NCBI GenBank assembly: GCA_963695075.1
Contig: CAVOFR010000005.1
Coordinates: 124,001 to 188,000, forward strand
Source: CAWCAL01 sp963695075
GTDB taxonomy: Bacteria > Actinomycetota > Acidimicrobiia > Acidimicrobiales > CAWCAL01
Direction: 5' to 3'
DNA length: 64,000 bases
Shown here: one piece after another, positions 1 to 9,700 of the stretch
How positions within the stretch are numbered: the stretch's first letter is position 1
Layout of the letters: the number at the start of each line of letters is the position of its first letter
The notes under the pieces: model-generated
Seen by the model: only the letters and a program-made list of their open reading frames with translations
The model's database searches: none
Told to the model about the DNA's origin: nothing
Translations under genes and position numbers: made by a program

Positions 1-2
1 CC

Positions 3-503
3 GGCGCCATCGTCGTGCTGTTCCTGTTCGTCATCATGCTGCTCGGCGTCGACCGCACCGAGGATCTCCGGACCGATCCCATCGTCGGGCAACGACCGGC
101 GGCGATCATCGGAGGTGTGGTCTTCCTGGCCATGCTCCTGGCGGCATTGCTCCTGGGGGCCGACGGGACCGAGAAAGTCACCGGCGCCCCGACCGTGGCC
201 GGCGCTCCCACCGAGATCGTCGAGTCCGAGACCAACGTCGCCGGGCTCGGCCGGGTGCTGTTCACCGACTACGTCTTCGCGTTCGAGCTGACCGCGATCC
301 TGCTCACCATCGCCGTGATCGGAGCCGTCGTGATGGCTCGTCGACGGTCTGGCGATGACGACGAGCCGCTTCTCGAGCTCGAGGAGACCGCCGGGCTGTT
401 CGAGTTCCCGAGAGAGACCGAGCTCTCTGCTGCGGAGGGAGATCTCGGCCACTCGGCCGACGGGCCGGGCGATCTGTCGGGCGGGACGGAGGTGGCCGAC
501 TGA
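3..503 (+). CDS. nuoJ: NADH-quinone oxidoreductase subunit J (5' partial)
   Basis: This is a membrane subunit of respiratory complex I. The reading frame is open from the window edge (GAIVVLFLFVIMLLGVD), so the N-terminus lies outside the window. The visible part has the conserved third helix motif GAIVVLFLF, a periplasmic loop and one more membrane helix near the end, followed by a charged, Asp/Glu-rich tail (about 45 residues) longer than in most NuoJ. Its stop overlaps the nuoK start as TGATG, so it opens the visible nuoJKLMN run. The family assignment is firm; the charged tail has no assigned role. Confidence 0.9.
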   Translation, partial: GAIVVLFLFVIMLLGVDRTEDLRTDPIVGQRPAAIIGGVVFLAMLLAALLLGADGTEKVTGAPTVAGAPTEIVESETNVAGLGRVLFTDYVFAFELTAILLTIAVIGAVVMARRRSGDDDEPLLELEETAGLFEFPRETELSAAEGDLGHSADGPGDLSGGTEVAD

Positions 504-808
504 TGGAGGTCACCACCACCTGGTATCTCGTCCTGTCGGCCGTCGTCTTCACCATCGGCGCGGTGGGGCTGCTCGTCCGGCGCAACCCGCTGGTCATGTT
601 CATGTGCGTCGAGCTCATGCTCAACGCTGTCAACGTCACCTTCGTCGCCCTCGCCGATCGGTTCGGCGACCTGTCCGGCCAGGTGGTCGTCTTCTTCGTG
701 CTCGTGGTCGCGGCAGCCGAAGTTGTGGTCGGTCTGGCCATCATCGTGGCGGTCATGCGGCGCCGACCCGGCGCGACGGCCGATGACATCTCGGTGCTGA
801 AGGGATGA
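503..808 (+). CDS. nuoK: NADH-quinone oxidoreductase subunit K
   Basis: Small three-helix proton-channel subunit of complex I, 101 residues, the usual NuoK length. Two membrane-embedded glutamates typical of the family are visible, in MFMCVELMLNAVN (helix 2) and VAAAEVVVGLAII (helix 3). The ATG start overlaps the nuoJ stop (TGATG), and nuoL starts 10 bp downstream. A second, clearly different NuoK is encoded at 23844, so this genome has two complex I operons. Confidence 0.95.
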   Translation: MEVTTTWYLVLSAVVFTIGAVGLLVRRNPLVMFMCVELMLNAVNVTFVALADRFGDLSGQVVVFFVLVVAAAEVVVGLAIIVAVMRRRPGATADDISVLKG

Positions 809-818
809 TGGTCGACCG

Positions 819-2822
819 ATGAACCCCGATGAACTCATCTGGCTCATTCCGGCTCTGCCCCTTGTGGGATTCTCGCTGCTGCTGTTGGGTGGCAGGAAGT
901 TCGGCGAGCCGGCGGCCGGCTGGCTGGCCTCGGCCATGGTCGCCGGCTCCTTCCTCGCGACCGTCATGGTCTCTCTGGAGCTCGTCGGGCGCGACGCTCA
1001 CGATCGCCAGATCGTGCAGACGCTCTTCACCTGGGTCCCCTCGGGGACCTTCGACGTCGGTGTCGGCTTCCTCGCCGATCCTCTGTCGCTCACGATGGCG
1101 CTGTTCATCACCGGCGTCGGGGCGCTCATCCACGTCTACGCCATCGGCTACATGCACGGTGACGAGAACTTCTCGAAGTTCTTCCTCTATCTCAATCTGT
1201 TCGTCTTCTCGATGCTGATCCTGGTGATGGCCGACAATCTCCTCCTCACCTTCCTCGGCTGGGAAGGCGTCGGAGCCTGTTCGTACTTCCTCATCTCGTT
1301 CTGGCACACCCGCGACGCCAACGCGACTGCGGGCAAGAAGGCCTTCGTCACCAATCGGATCGGCGACTGGGGCTTCATGCTGGCCATGTTCCTGGCCTTC
1401 GCCTCGTTCGGCACCGTCGAGTATCTCGAGCTCACCGGGCTCGCCCGTGGTGGACAGATGGCAGCGGTAACCGCCACGGCCATCGCCGGCCTGCTCTTCA
1501 TCGGTGCGGTCGGCAAGTCGGCGCAGATCCCGCTGTTCGTCTGGCTGCCCGACGCGATGGCCGGACCCACGCCCGTCTCCGCTCTCATCCACGCCGCCAC
1601 GATGGTCACCGCCGGCGTCTTCCTCCTGGTTCGCACCAACGCCGTCCTCGCCGCCGGATACGACTGGCTGCCCACCACGATCGCCTGGATCGGCGCCGTC
1701 ACCGCGCTGTTCGCCGCCACGGTCGCGGTCGCGCAGAACGACATCAAGAAGGTGCTCGCCTACTCCACGGTCAGCCAGCTGGGCTACATGTTCCTGGCGG
1801 TCGGCAGCGGCGCGTACATCGCGGCCATCTTCCACATGGTCACCCACGCGTTCTTCAAGGCGCTGCTGTTCCTCGGGTCCGGATCGGTCATACACGGCAT
1901 GCACGAGCAGCAGGACATGCGGGGTATGGGGGCACTCCGGAAGTTCATGCCGATCACGACCGGCGCGTTCATCATCGGCTGGCTGGCCATCGCCGGCGTG
2001 CCACCCTTCGCCGGCTTCTGGTCGAAGGACGAGATCCTGCTCTTCGCCTACGACAAGAGCCCGGCCCTCTGGGCGGTAGGGTTCATCACCGCGGTGCTGA
2101 CCGCGTTCTACATGACCCGCCAGGTGGCCATGACCTTCTTCGGAACGTCCGACTGGCGGAAGGACGAGCCCGAGATGGTCGACGTGCTCCTCGCCGAGTC
2201 GGCTGACCGGGGCGAGGAGCCGGCCGAGGCGGCGTTCATCGACGGCAAGGGCGGCCGCCACGAGCTGCCGGGCGCCGACTTCGAGCCCCACGAGTCGTCC
2301 TGGCTCATGTGGGGGCCGCTAGTCGTCCTGGCCGGACTGGCCGTGATCGGCGGGTTGCTGCAGCTGCCCTTCGCCAGCGATCTGAAGTTCCTCGAACACT
2401 GGCTCGAGCCCGTGGTCGAGGGGGCCGAGGTGCACGTCACCGTCGCCACCGGGATGAAGTGGGTCCTGGCCTGCATCGCCGTGCTGGGCGGCCTGGTCGG
2501 TATCGCCGCCGGGTGGGCCATGTACGCCCGGGGCAAGGGCGACCGGCGAGTGGTCGAGCGGCCCATCCTGGAACGCGCTTGGCGAGTTGACGACGCCTAC
2601 GGTGCCGTGGTTGGCGGCCCCGGCACGGACGGCTTCGAACTGGTCGCCTCCGCCGACAAGACGGTCATCGACGGCGCCGTCAACGGGGTCGGCGTGGTCG
2701 TTCAGCGACTCAGCGGCCTGGTGCGCCGTCAACAGAACGGCCTGGTGCGGAGCTACGCCCTCAGCCTGAGCCTCGGTGCCGTCCTGCTGCTGGCCTGGGT
2801 CGTCACGAGGATGGCCTGGTGA
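819..2822 (+). CDS. nuoL: NADH-quinone oxidoreductase subunit L
   Basis: Antiporter-like proton-pumping subunit of complex I, 667 residues, about the usual length for NuoL with its long lateral C-terminal helix. The TM5 glutamate motif (FLGWEGVGACSY) and the TM7 lysine region (GKSAQIPLFVWLPDAMAG) followed by the proton-channel segment GPTPVSALIHAATMV are present. The final hydrophobic helix and preceding amphipathic stretch fit the arm that clamps NuoM and NuoN. It sits between nuoK and nuoM, and its stop overlaps the nuoM start. Confidence 0.96.
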   Translation: MNPDELIWLIPALPLVGFSLLLLGGRKFGEPAAGWLASAMVAGSFLATVMVSLELVGRDAHDRQIVQTLFTWVPSGTFDVGVGFLADPLSLTMALFITGVGALIHVYAIGYMHGDENFSKFFLYLNLFVFSMLILVMADNLLLTFLGWEGVGACSYFLISFWHTRDANATAGKKAFVTNRIGDWGFMLAMFLAFASFGTVEYLELTGLARGGQMAAVTATAIAGLLFIGAVGKSAQIPLFVWLPDAMAGPTPVSALIHAATMVTAGVFLLVRTNAVLAAGYDWLPTTIAWIGAVTALFAATVAVAQNDIKKVLAYSTVSQLGYMFLAVGSGAYIAAIFHMVTHAFFKALLFLGSGSVIHGMHEQQDMRGMGALRKFMPITTGAFIIGWLAIAGVPPFAGFWSKDEILLFAYDKSPALWAVGFITAVLTAFYMTRQVAMTFFGTSDWRKDEPEMVDVLLAESADRGEEPAEAAFIDGKGGRHELPGADFEPHESSWLMWGPLVVLAGLAVIGGLLQLPFASDLKFLEHWLEPVVEGAEVHVTVATGMKWVLACIAVLGGLVGIAAGWAMYARGKGDRRVVERPILERAWRVDDAYGAVVGGPGTDGFELVASADKTVIDGAVNGVGVVVQRLSGLVRRQQNGLVRSYALSLSLGAVLLLAWVVTRMAW

Positions 2823-4429
2823 TGATCGGTTCGGTTCCCCTGCTCGCCGCCGCCGAAGCGGCCTCGACCGACTTCCCGGTCCTTCCCACGCTTGTGCTCA
2901 TCCCGGCTTTCGGAGCGGTCGTCCTGGCGTTGATGTCGTCGCGGCGGCCCGAGTTGCTCAAGCAGATCGCGGTGGGCTTCACCGTTCTCACGCTGGCCGT
3001 GGCGGTCTGGCTGCTGGTCGAGTTCCAGGTCGGCGAGGCCGGCTTCCAGTTCGAGACCGAACAGACCTGGATCGAAGCTTTCGGGATCTCCTTCCACTTC
3101 GGGGTGGACGGCATCTCGTTGTTCCTGGTCGTGATGACGGCGCTGCTGTTCCCGATCGCTCTGCTGGCCACCGATCCCGACCACGACGCCAAGCCCTACT
3201 ACGCCTGGATCCTGGCGCTCGAGGCCGGATCGATCGGGGTCTTCGTCGCCCTGGATCTCCTGGTCTTCTTCGTGTTCTTCGAGATCGTCCTCGTGCCCAT
3301 GTACTTCCTGATCGGCCGGTGGGGCCACGGCAACCGCGTGTATGCCGCGACCAAGTTCTTCCTGTACACGATGTTCGGCTCGGCGCTGATGCTGGTGGGC
3401 ATCCTGGCCGTGGTCTTCCTCAGCCGCGACGCGCTGGGGGGCACCACGTTCGACCTGGTCGAGCTGGGCGAGGCGCAGGCGCTGGCCACCAATACGGCCC
3501 GCTGGGTGTTCCTGTCGTTCGCGTTGGCCTTCGCGGTGAAGGTGCCGCTGTTCCCGCTCCACACCTGGCTGCCCGACGCCCACACCGAAGCGCCCACGGC
3601 CGGCTCGGTGATCCTGGCCGGCGTCATGCTCAAGCTCGGTACATACGGCTTCGTCCGCTTCGGTCTCTTCCTGTTCCCCGAGGCGGCCCGGTACTTCGCT
3701 CCGATGATGGTCACCCTGGGAGTCATCGGGATCATCTACGGCGCCATCGTGGCCACGATGCAGAAGGACCTGAAACGACTGGTGGCCTATTCGTCGGTGG
3801 CCCACCTGGGCTTCATCGTGCTGGGAACGTTCGCCATGACCACCCAGGGCATCGAAGGTGGCCTGCTCCAGATGGTCAACCACGGGATCTCCACCGGGGC
3901 CCTGTTCATCCTCGTCGGCTGGATCTACGAGCGACGTCACACCCGACAGATCTCCGAGCTCAACGGTCTGCAGAAGGTGGCCCCGATCATGGCGGCGGCC
4001 TTCACCCTGGTCATGCTGTCGTCCATAGGTGTCCCCGGACTCAACGGGTTCGTGGGCGAGTTCCTCATCCTGGTGGGCTCGTTCCTGACGTTCCGCTGGT
4101 GGACCGTGGTAGCCGCGGCCGGCGTGATCCTGGCGGCGGTCTATCTGCTGTGGGCCTACCAACGGGTCTTCCACGGCACGCCGCGGGAGGAAGACCTCGA
4201 CACCCCCGAGCTCACCTGGAGCGAGGGTCTCGTGCTGGCGCCGCTGCTCTTCCTCATCGTGTTCATGGGCGTCTACCCCAAGCCCGTTCTCGATCGCATG
4301 GAACCCTCGGTCGACGCCCTGATCGGCCACATCGAGGAGGTCACCGGCTACGAGGCACCCGAGCCGGTCACACCGGCCATCCTCGAAGCGACCGACGCCG
4401 ACTCCGGCGACCACGAGGAGGGCGAGTGA
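2822..4429 (+). CDS. nuoM: NADH-quinone oxidoreductase subunit M
   Basis: Antiporter-like proton-pumping subunit of complex I, about 535 residues. The conserved helix-5 glutamate (FFVFFEIVLVPMYF) and helix-7 lysine (FAVKVPLFPLHTWLPDAH) are visible, followed by EAPTAGSVILAGVMLKLGTYG. I prefer ATG 2822 because it makes the same TGATG overlap as nuoJ/nuoK; GTG 2819 would add one residue. The C-terminus is acidic. nuoN follows after 1 bp. Confidence 0.95.
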   Translation: MIGSVPLLAAAEAASTDFPVLPTLVLIPAFGAVVLALMSSRRPELLKQIAVGFTVLTLAVAVWLLVEFQVGEAGFQFETEQTWIEAFGISFHFGVDGISLFLVVMTALLFPIALLATDPDHDAKPYYAWILALEAGSIGVFVALDLLVFFVFFEIVLVPMYFLIGRWGHGNRVYAATKFFLYTMFGSALMLVGILAVVFLSRDALGGTTFDLVELGEAQALATNTARWVFLSFALAFAVKVPLFPLHTWLPDAHTEAPTAGSVILAGVMLKLGTYGFVRFGLFLFPEAARYFAPMMVTLGVIGIIYGAIVATMQKDLKRLVAYSSVAHLGFIVLGTFAMTTQGIEGGLLQMVNHGISTGALFILVGWIYERRHTRQISELNGLQKVAPIMAAAFTLVMLSSIGVPGLNGFVGEFLILVGSFLTFRWWTVVAAAGVILAAVYLLWAYQRVFHGTPREEDLDTPELTWSEGLVLAPLLFLIVFMGVYPKPVLDRMEPSVDALIGHIEEVTGYEAPEPVTPAILEATDADSGDHEEGE

Positions 4430-4430
4430 C

Positions 4431-6038
4431 ATGATCGCTCTCGTCGTCCCGATCGTCGCTCAGGCGTTGCCCGGCCAGGACCCGACCGGCGGGGAGCTCG
4501 GAGGGGAAGTCGGTGAGGCGCTCGCCACCTCGCTCCAGACGCCGACCGTCGACTGGTTCGCATTGTCGCCACTGGTCGCGCTGGTGGTCGGCGGCATCCT
4601 GCTCCTGACCGTCGCCTCGTTGGTGAAGTCGCTGCCGAAGAGCTTCGCCACCGCTTGGTCGGTGCTCACCGCCGCCGTCTCGATCGGCTGGGCCATCGCG
4701 GTCTGGAACCGCATAGGCGACGACGGACCCTGGTCCACCGTCGGCGGCGCGGTCGGCGTGGACCGGTTCTCGGTGTTCCTGACCATCGTGATCTGCGCCG
4801 GCGTGATCCTGGCCGCGCTGCTGGCCGACGGGTACCTCCGCCACGAGACCGGCGTTCCCGGCCCCGAGCTGTACGTGTTGATGCTGCTGTCGGCCTCGGG
4901 TGGCGTGGTCATGACCATGGCCAACGACCTGATGGTGTTGTTCCTCGGCCTCGAGATCCTGTCGATCGCCGTCTACGTGCTGGCCGCGATGCATCTGCGC
5001 CGCCGCCAGTCCCAGGAAGCCGGCATGAAGTACTTCGTGCTGGGCGCGTTCAGCTCGGCGTTCCTGCTCTACGGCATCGCGCTCACGTACGGGGCGACCG
5101 GAAGCACCAACCTCGTCACCATCCGGGACTTCCTCGAGCAGAACACGCTCCTGGACAACGGGCTGCTGTTGGCCGGTTTCGCCCTGCTGCTCGTCGGCCT
5201 CGGATTCAAGGTCGCCGCCGTACCGTTCCAGGTGTGGGTGCCCGACGTCTACCAGGGCGCGCCGAGCCCGGTGGTGGCGTTCATGGCCTCGGCGGTGAAG
5301 GCGGCCGGATTCGCCGCCATTCTGCGGGTGTTCGTCGTGGCGTTCGCCACGCAGCGGACCGACTGGCAACCCCTCGTCTACTTCCTGGCCATCGCCAGCA
5401 TGGTGGTCGGGTCGCTGGTGGCGGTGTCCCAGACGAACGTGAAGCGCATGCTGGCCTATTCGTCCATCGCCCATGCCGGATTCATCCTCGTCGGCGTCCA
5501 GGCGGCGACCGAAGAGGGAACGGCCGCGGCGCTTTTCTACCTCGCGGCCTACACGTTCATGGTGGCGGGAAGCTTCGGCGTCGTTACGCTCGTTGCCGGC
5601 CGGGGCGACGGGCATCACCGGTTGAGCGATTACCGGGGCCTGTCCCGACGTCAGCCCCTGGTGGCGTTCGCGTTCATGGTGCTATTGCTCGGTCAGGCCG
5701 GCATCCCGCTCACGTCGGGGTTCCTGGCCAAGCTGGGCGTCATCGGCGCCGCGGTCGAAGCCCGGTCGTTCTGGCTGGCCGGCGCTGCCATGCTCACCGC
5801 GGTGATCGGCGCGTTCGTCTACCTCCGGGTGATCGTGGCCATGTACATGACCGACGACGAGGGGACGGGGGATGCGGGCGCGGCCGAGGAGCTCGAGCCG
5901 ATCCTGCCGATCACCGCCGGCACCTGGGCCGTGCTGACCATCGCCGTGCTGGTCACGCTGGGCATCGGAATCGTCCCGGGCCCCGTCGTCGACTGGGCCA
6001 CCGAAGCCGTACCCGCGCTCGTGGCCGCCGGCAGCTGA
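4431..6038 (+). CDS. nuoN: NADH-quinone oxidoreductase subunit N
   Basis: Third antiporter-like subunit of complex I, 535 residues. Characteristic features are the glutamate helix (LFLGLEILSIAVYVLAAM) and the lysine helix with the VPFQVWVPDVYQGAPSPVV loop. It begins 1 bp after nuoM and is the last gene of this operon: it is followed by a perfect 11-bp inverted repeat and then 0.7 kb without genes. Only nuoJ to nuoN of this operon lie in the window, so whether nuoEFG accompany it cannot be seen. Confidence 0.95.
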   Translation: MIALVVPIVAQALPGQDPTGGELGGEVGEALATSLQTPTVDWFALSPLVALVVGGILLLTVASLVKSLPKSFATAWSVLTAAVSIGWAIAVWNRIGDDGPWSTVGGAVGVDRFSVFLTIVICAGVILAALLADGYLRHETGVPGPELYVLMLLSASGGVVMTMANDLMVLFLGLEILSIAVYVLAAMHLRRRQSQEAGMKYFVLGAFSSAFLLYGIALTYGATGSTNLVTIRDFLEQNTLLDNGLLLAGFALLLVGLGFKVAAVPFQVWVPDVYQGAPSPVVAFMASAVKAAGFAAILRVFVVAFATQRTDWQPLVYFLAIASMVVGSLVAVSQTNVKRMLAYSSIAHAGFILVGVQAATEEGTAAALFYLAAYTFMVAGSFGVVTLVAGRGDGHHRLSDYRGLSRRQPLVAFAFMVLLLGQAGIPLTSGFLAKLGVIGAAVEARSFWLAGAAMLTAVIGAFVYLRVIVAMYMTDDEGTGDAGAAEELEPILPITAGTWAVLTIAVLVTLGIGIVPGPVVDWATEAVPALVAAGS

Positions 6039-6068
6039 CGCAAGCCCGACCCCGCGCCCCCAGTTCGG

Positions 6069-6114
6069 AACTTGCGGCCTGAAAACCCACATCCGGGCTT
6101 GGTGGCCGCAAGTT
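6069..6114. terminator. Hairpin after the first nuo operon
   Basis: Perfect 11-bp inverted repeat AACTTGCGGCC (6069-6079) and GGCCGCAAGTT (6104-6114), separated by 24 bases, 30 bp after the nuoN stop. There is no T-run. Its core resembles the hairpins at 30685-30737 and 48296-48348, both of which also lie at gene ends, so I read it as a transcript-end signal. Confidence 0.5.
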
Positions 6115-6250
6115 GGTGCTTCGGTGGGTCGGCCGTGGTCGTCGGACCTGACCGAGGGAGTGGCACTCGCCGGTCAGGTCCCGACCACCCCGCGATTGAG
6201 ACGTGGCCTTACACTATTCCGTTCAACGCGGCCGCGGAAGGTTCATCCGC

Positions 6251-6300
6251 CGACAGTGCGTTATCGGGGACAGACCCCGAACGCACTCACCGACAGTACG
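6251..6300. repeat. REP-like palindromic element, copy 1
   Basis: Imperfect palindrome GTGCGTTATCGGGG (6257-6270), loop ACAGA, CCCCGAACGCAC (6275-6286). It is flanked on both sides by a direct repeat CGACAGTRCG (6251-6260 and 6291-6300). A related copy lies at 6426-6456. The GGGGACAGACCCC core resembles dispersed intergenic palindromes known in other bacteria; that comparison is from memory. Confidence 0.5.
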
Positions 6301-6379
6301 CCGAGCCAGAAGAAGAACTGCGAAGTCTGAGCCCGCTCACCCGGGGCGGACCGTCCGACCAGCTTTCTCGGGTGGCTCG

Positions 6380-6398
6380 ACCGTCGGAAACCGACGGT
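6380..6398. repeat. Perfect 8-bp hairpin
   Basis: ACCGTCGG, AAA loop, CCGACGGT. It lies between the two GGGACAGACCCC elements and has no T-run after it. Its function is unknown; it may be part of the same intergenic palindrome cluster. Confidence 0.5.
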
Positions 6399-6425
6399 AG
6401 GGGACCAGATTTCGGGTGGGGCTCT

Positions 6426-6456
6426 GTTATCAGGGACAGACCCCCGCACGCACTCA
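6426..6456. repeat. REP-like palindromic element, copy 2
   Basis: The segment from GTTATC through GGGACAGACCCC to ACGCACTCA repeats the sequence at 6260-6289 with a few changes (A for G before the core, one extra C). It lies about 166 bp downstream of copy 1 in the same orientation. Its outer arms pair less well than in copy 1. Confidence 0.5.
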
Positions 6457-6762
6457 GGTTGGGGCCGGACCCTTCGCCCTGCGGATCAGCTCGTGTCGGG
6501 CCGGTGGGTCGGTCGATCGAGCCACCCGGCGAGCAGACCTCGTCGACCCTTCTCGCAGCGTCGGCACATCGGCTTCGCCGATCTCCTCGGGCGCGGGCGG
6601 GATGCGGGAGGCGGGGACCTGGCAGATCCAGCGGTGCGGTGATGCGGAACCCGGTCGGGCCGACCCGGCACCACAGAGCCTCCGGTTCGGGAGCATCTCG
6701 TTGCGGGCTTCGCGGGAACGCCCTAGGGTCCGGTGCGAGGCGCAGGGAAGGGGGGCCTCACT

Positions 6763-9700
6763 ATGGGGCACGGGGTAGTGGGTGCGTTGACCGGTCGCTT
6801 CCGGTCGTCTGGTTCAGTGGCGATCGCGTTTCTGTTCGCGGCGAGCGTGGTAGTGCCGATCTTGACGGTGGGGCCGGAGGACGCCACGGCCGCGACGACG
6901 CTCGCATGCCCGGCCGGCGCGGTCGAATGGGATGCCGCCGGCGACGGCAACTGGAACGTGCCCGGCAACTGGGACAGCGGCGCGGAACCCACCGCCGGAC
7001 AGAACGTATGCATCCGCGCCGGCGTCACCGTGACGGTGACGGGAACGGACACGGCCGTGATCGACCAGCTCGTCAGCGACGGTGCGGTCACCGTCCAGTC
7101 GGGCCGAACGCTCACGATCGACGGCGAGTCCGAGATCAACGGAGCGTTCTCGCTGTCGGGGAACGTGGCTGGTTCGGGTGTGTTGCGGGTGTCGGCGGTG
7201 GGGGTCTGGTCGTCGGGGACGGTTGAGGATGGTGCGTCGTTGGTGGTGGATGCGGGTGGGGTGTTGGACATCACCGGGGCGGTGCCGAGGGTGATGTTGG
7301 GGTCGTTGGTGAATGAGGCTGGGGGGACGGTGAATCATTCGTCCATCGGCACGGTGTCGGTGTCGACGGCGGCGGCGGGTCCGTCGGGGGAGATCACGAA
7401 TCGGGGTGTGTGGCGGCTGACCCAGGACAACGCAACGACGACGGCTTCGGGCGCTACCGCCAATCCGGGTTCGTTCGTGAACGAGGCGGGCGCGATCTTG
7501 GAGCGGGATCGGGCGTCGGGTGCAAGCACCAATTCCACGAGGTTCACCACCGGGATCGAGGTCACCAACCACGGCACGATCACCACCACCAACGGCGAAC
7601 TCACCATCGACGCGGTCGCGGCGATCGGCGACGAGTCGGTCGTCGACGCCGATGCTGGCACGGTGCTCGAGCTCACCGGTGATGACGCGGTGGTGTCGGG
7701 TGCGTCGGATGTGACCGGGACGGGCGTGGTCGAGTTGCGCGGTCGTTATGTGATGGATCCGGGGGCGGAGATCGATGCGGCCACCGGTGATGGTGGTCGC
7801 TCGGAACTGGTCGGGGAACCTGGCTGGTTCGGGTGTGTTGCGGGTGTCGGCGGTGGGGGTCTGGTCGTCGGGGACGGTTGAGGATGGTGCGTCGTTGGTG
7901 GTGGATGCGGGTGGGGTGTTGGACATCACCGGGGCGGTGCCGAGGGTGATGTTGGGGTCGTTGGTGAATGAGGCTGGGGGGACGGTGAATCATTCGTCCA
8001 TCGGCACGGTGTCGGTGTCGACGGCGGCGGCGGGTCCGTCGGGGGAGATCACGAATCGGGGTGTGTGGCGGCTGACCCAGGACAACGCAACGACGACGGC
8101 TTCGGGCGCTACCGCCAATCCGGGTTCGTTCGTGAACGAGGCGGGCGCGATCTTGGAGCGGGATCGGGCGTCGGGTGCAAGCACCAATTCCACGAGGTTC
8201 ACCACCGGGATCGAGGTCACCAACCACGGCACGATCACCACCACCAACGGCGAACTCACCATCGACGCGGTCGCGGCGATCGGCGACGAGTCGGTCGTCG
8301 GCGCCGATGCTGGCACGGTGCTCGAGCTCACCGGTGATGACGCGGTGGTGTCGGGTGCGTCGGATGTGACCGGGACGGGCGTGGTCGAGTTGCGCGGTCG
8401 TTATGTGATGGATCCGGGGGCGGAGATCGATGCGGCCACCGGTGATGGTGGTCGCTCGGAACTGTCGGGGAACCTGGCTGGTTCGGGTGTGTTGCGGGTG
8501 TCGGCGGTGGGGGTCTGGTCGTCGGGGACGGTTGAGGATGGTGCGTCGTTGGTGGTGGATGCGGGTGGGGTGTTGGACATCACCGGGGCGGTGCCGAGGG
8601 TGATGTTGGGGTCGTTGGTGAATGAGGCTGGGGGGACGGTGAATCATTCGTCCATCGGCAGCGGTGTCGGTGTCGACGGCGGCGGCGGGTCCGTCGGGGG
8701 AGATCACGAATCGGGGTGTGTGGCGGCTGACCCAGGACAACGCAACGACGACGGCTTCGGGCGCATACCGCCAATCCGGGTTCGTTCGTGAACGAGGCGG
8801 GCGCGATCTTGGAGCGGGATCGGGCGTCGGGTGCAAGCACCAATCCACGAAGGTTCACCACCGGGATCGAGGTCACCAACCACGGCACGATCACCACCAC
8901 CAACGGCGAACTCACCATCGACAGCGCTCCCGGCCACTACGCCGGTACGACATTCTCGGGCGGCCGGTGGGAGGTCGGCGCCGGAACGACGCTGAACCTT
9001 CCCAGCGCGATCGCCGTCAACGACGCCGACTTCTTCCTGACCGGAGCGGGGGCCAACGTCCCCGACTTCACGCCGTTCTCCAACTACCTGGCGGCCAACA
9101 CCGGCACGCTCGAATTGATGGACGGTGCCGATCTCACGACCAACGGCGACTTCACCAACTTCGGCCACCTGGCCGTCGGCAACGCCGACACCCCGAACGA
9201 GCTGTCCACCCTCACCGTCGGCGGTGAGTTCACCAACGACTCGGCGGCCACGTTCACCACCCGGATCAGTGGAACGCAGGGCACCCAGCGCTACGGCGAC
9301 GTCGTGTCGACCGGCGACAGCACCCTCGCCGGCACCTTCGAGATCGAGCTGCTCGGCGGCCATGTGCCCGACCCGGGGGATCAATACCGGATCGTGTACG
9401 CCGAGCCGCCGTCGGTGCGCTCCGGATCGTTCGCCGACCCGGCCATCGGAAACGGTGCTCTTCATTTCGAGGTCACCGAATCTCCCAACTCGGTCGACCT
9501 CAACGGCCAGGCTCTCGCCACTCCGGAGGTCCGGATCGACCCGCCGCTCAGCACCGCCGAGGGCGATGACGCATTCTTCCTCGACGGTGTCCTCGACAAC
9601 CCGGGCAGCGTGCCGGGGGCCACGTTCGAATGGACACCGGACGGGCTGTTCGAGAACAACACGGTCGAAGACCCGAAGTACATCGCCACCGCCGACGACA

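Larger units (their letters stand above)
6115..6762. other. Gene-free region with palindromes
   Basis: No open frame here looks like a protein. It holds two imperfect copies of a GTTATC-GGGACAGACCCC palindromic element (about 6257-6290 and 6426-6456) and a perfect 8-bp hairpin ACCGTCGG-AAA-CCGACGGT at 6380-6398. The promoter of the giant gene that starts at 6763 must lie in this stretch, but I see no convincing -35/-10 pair. Confidence 0.5.
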
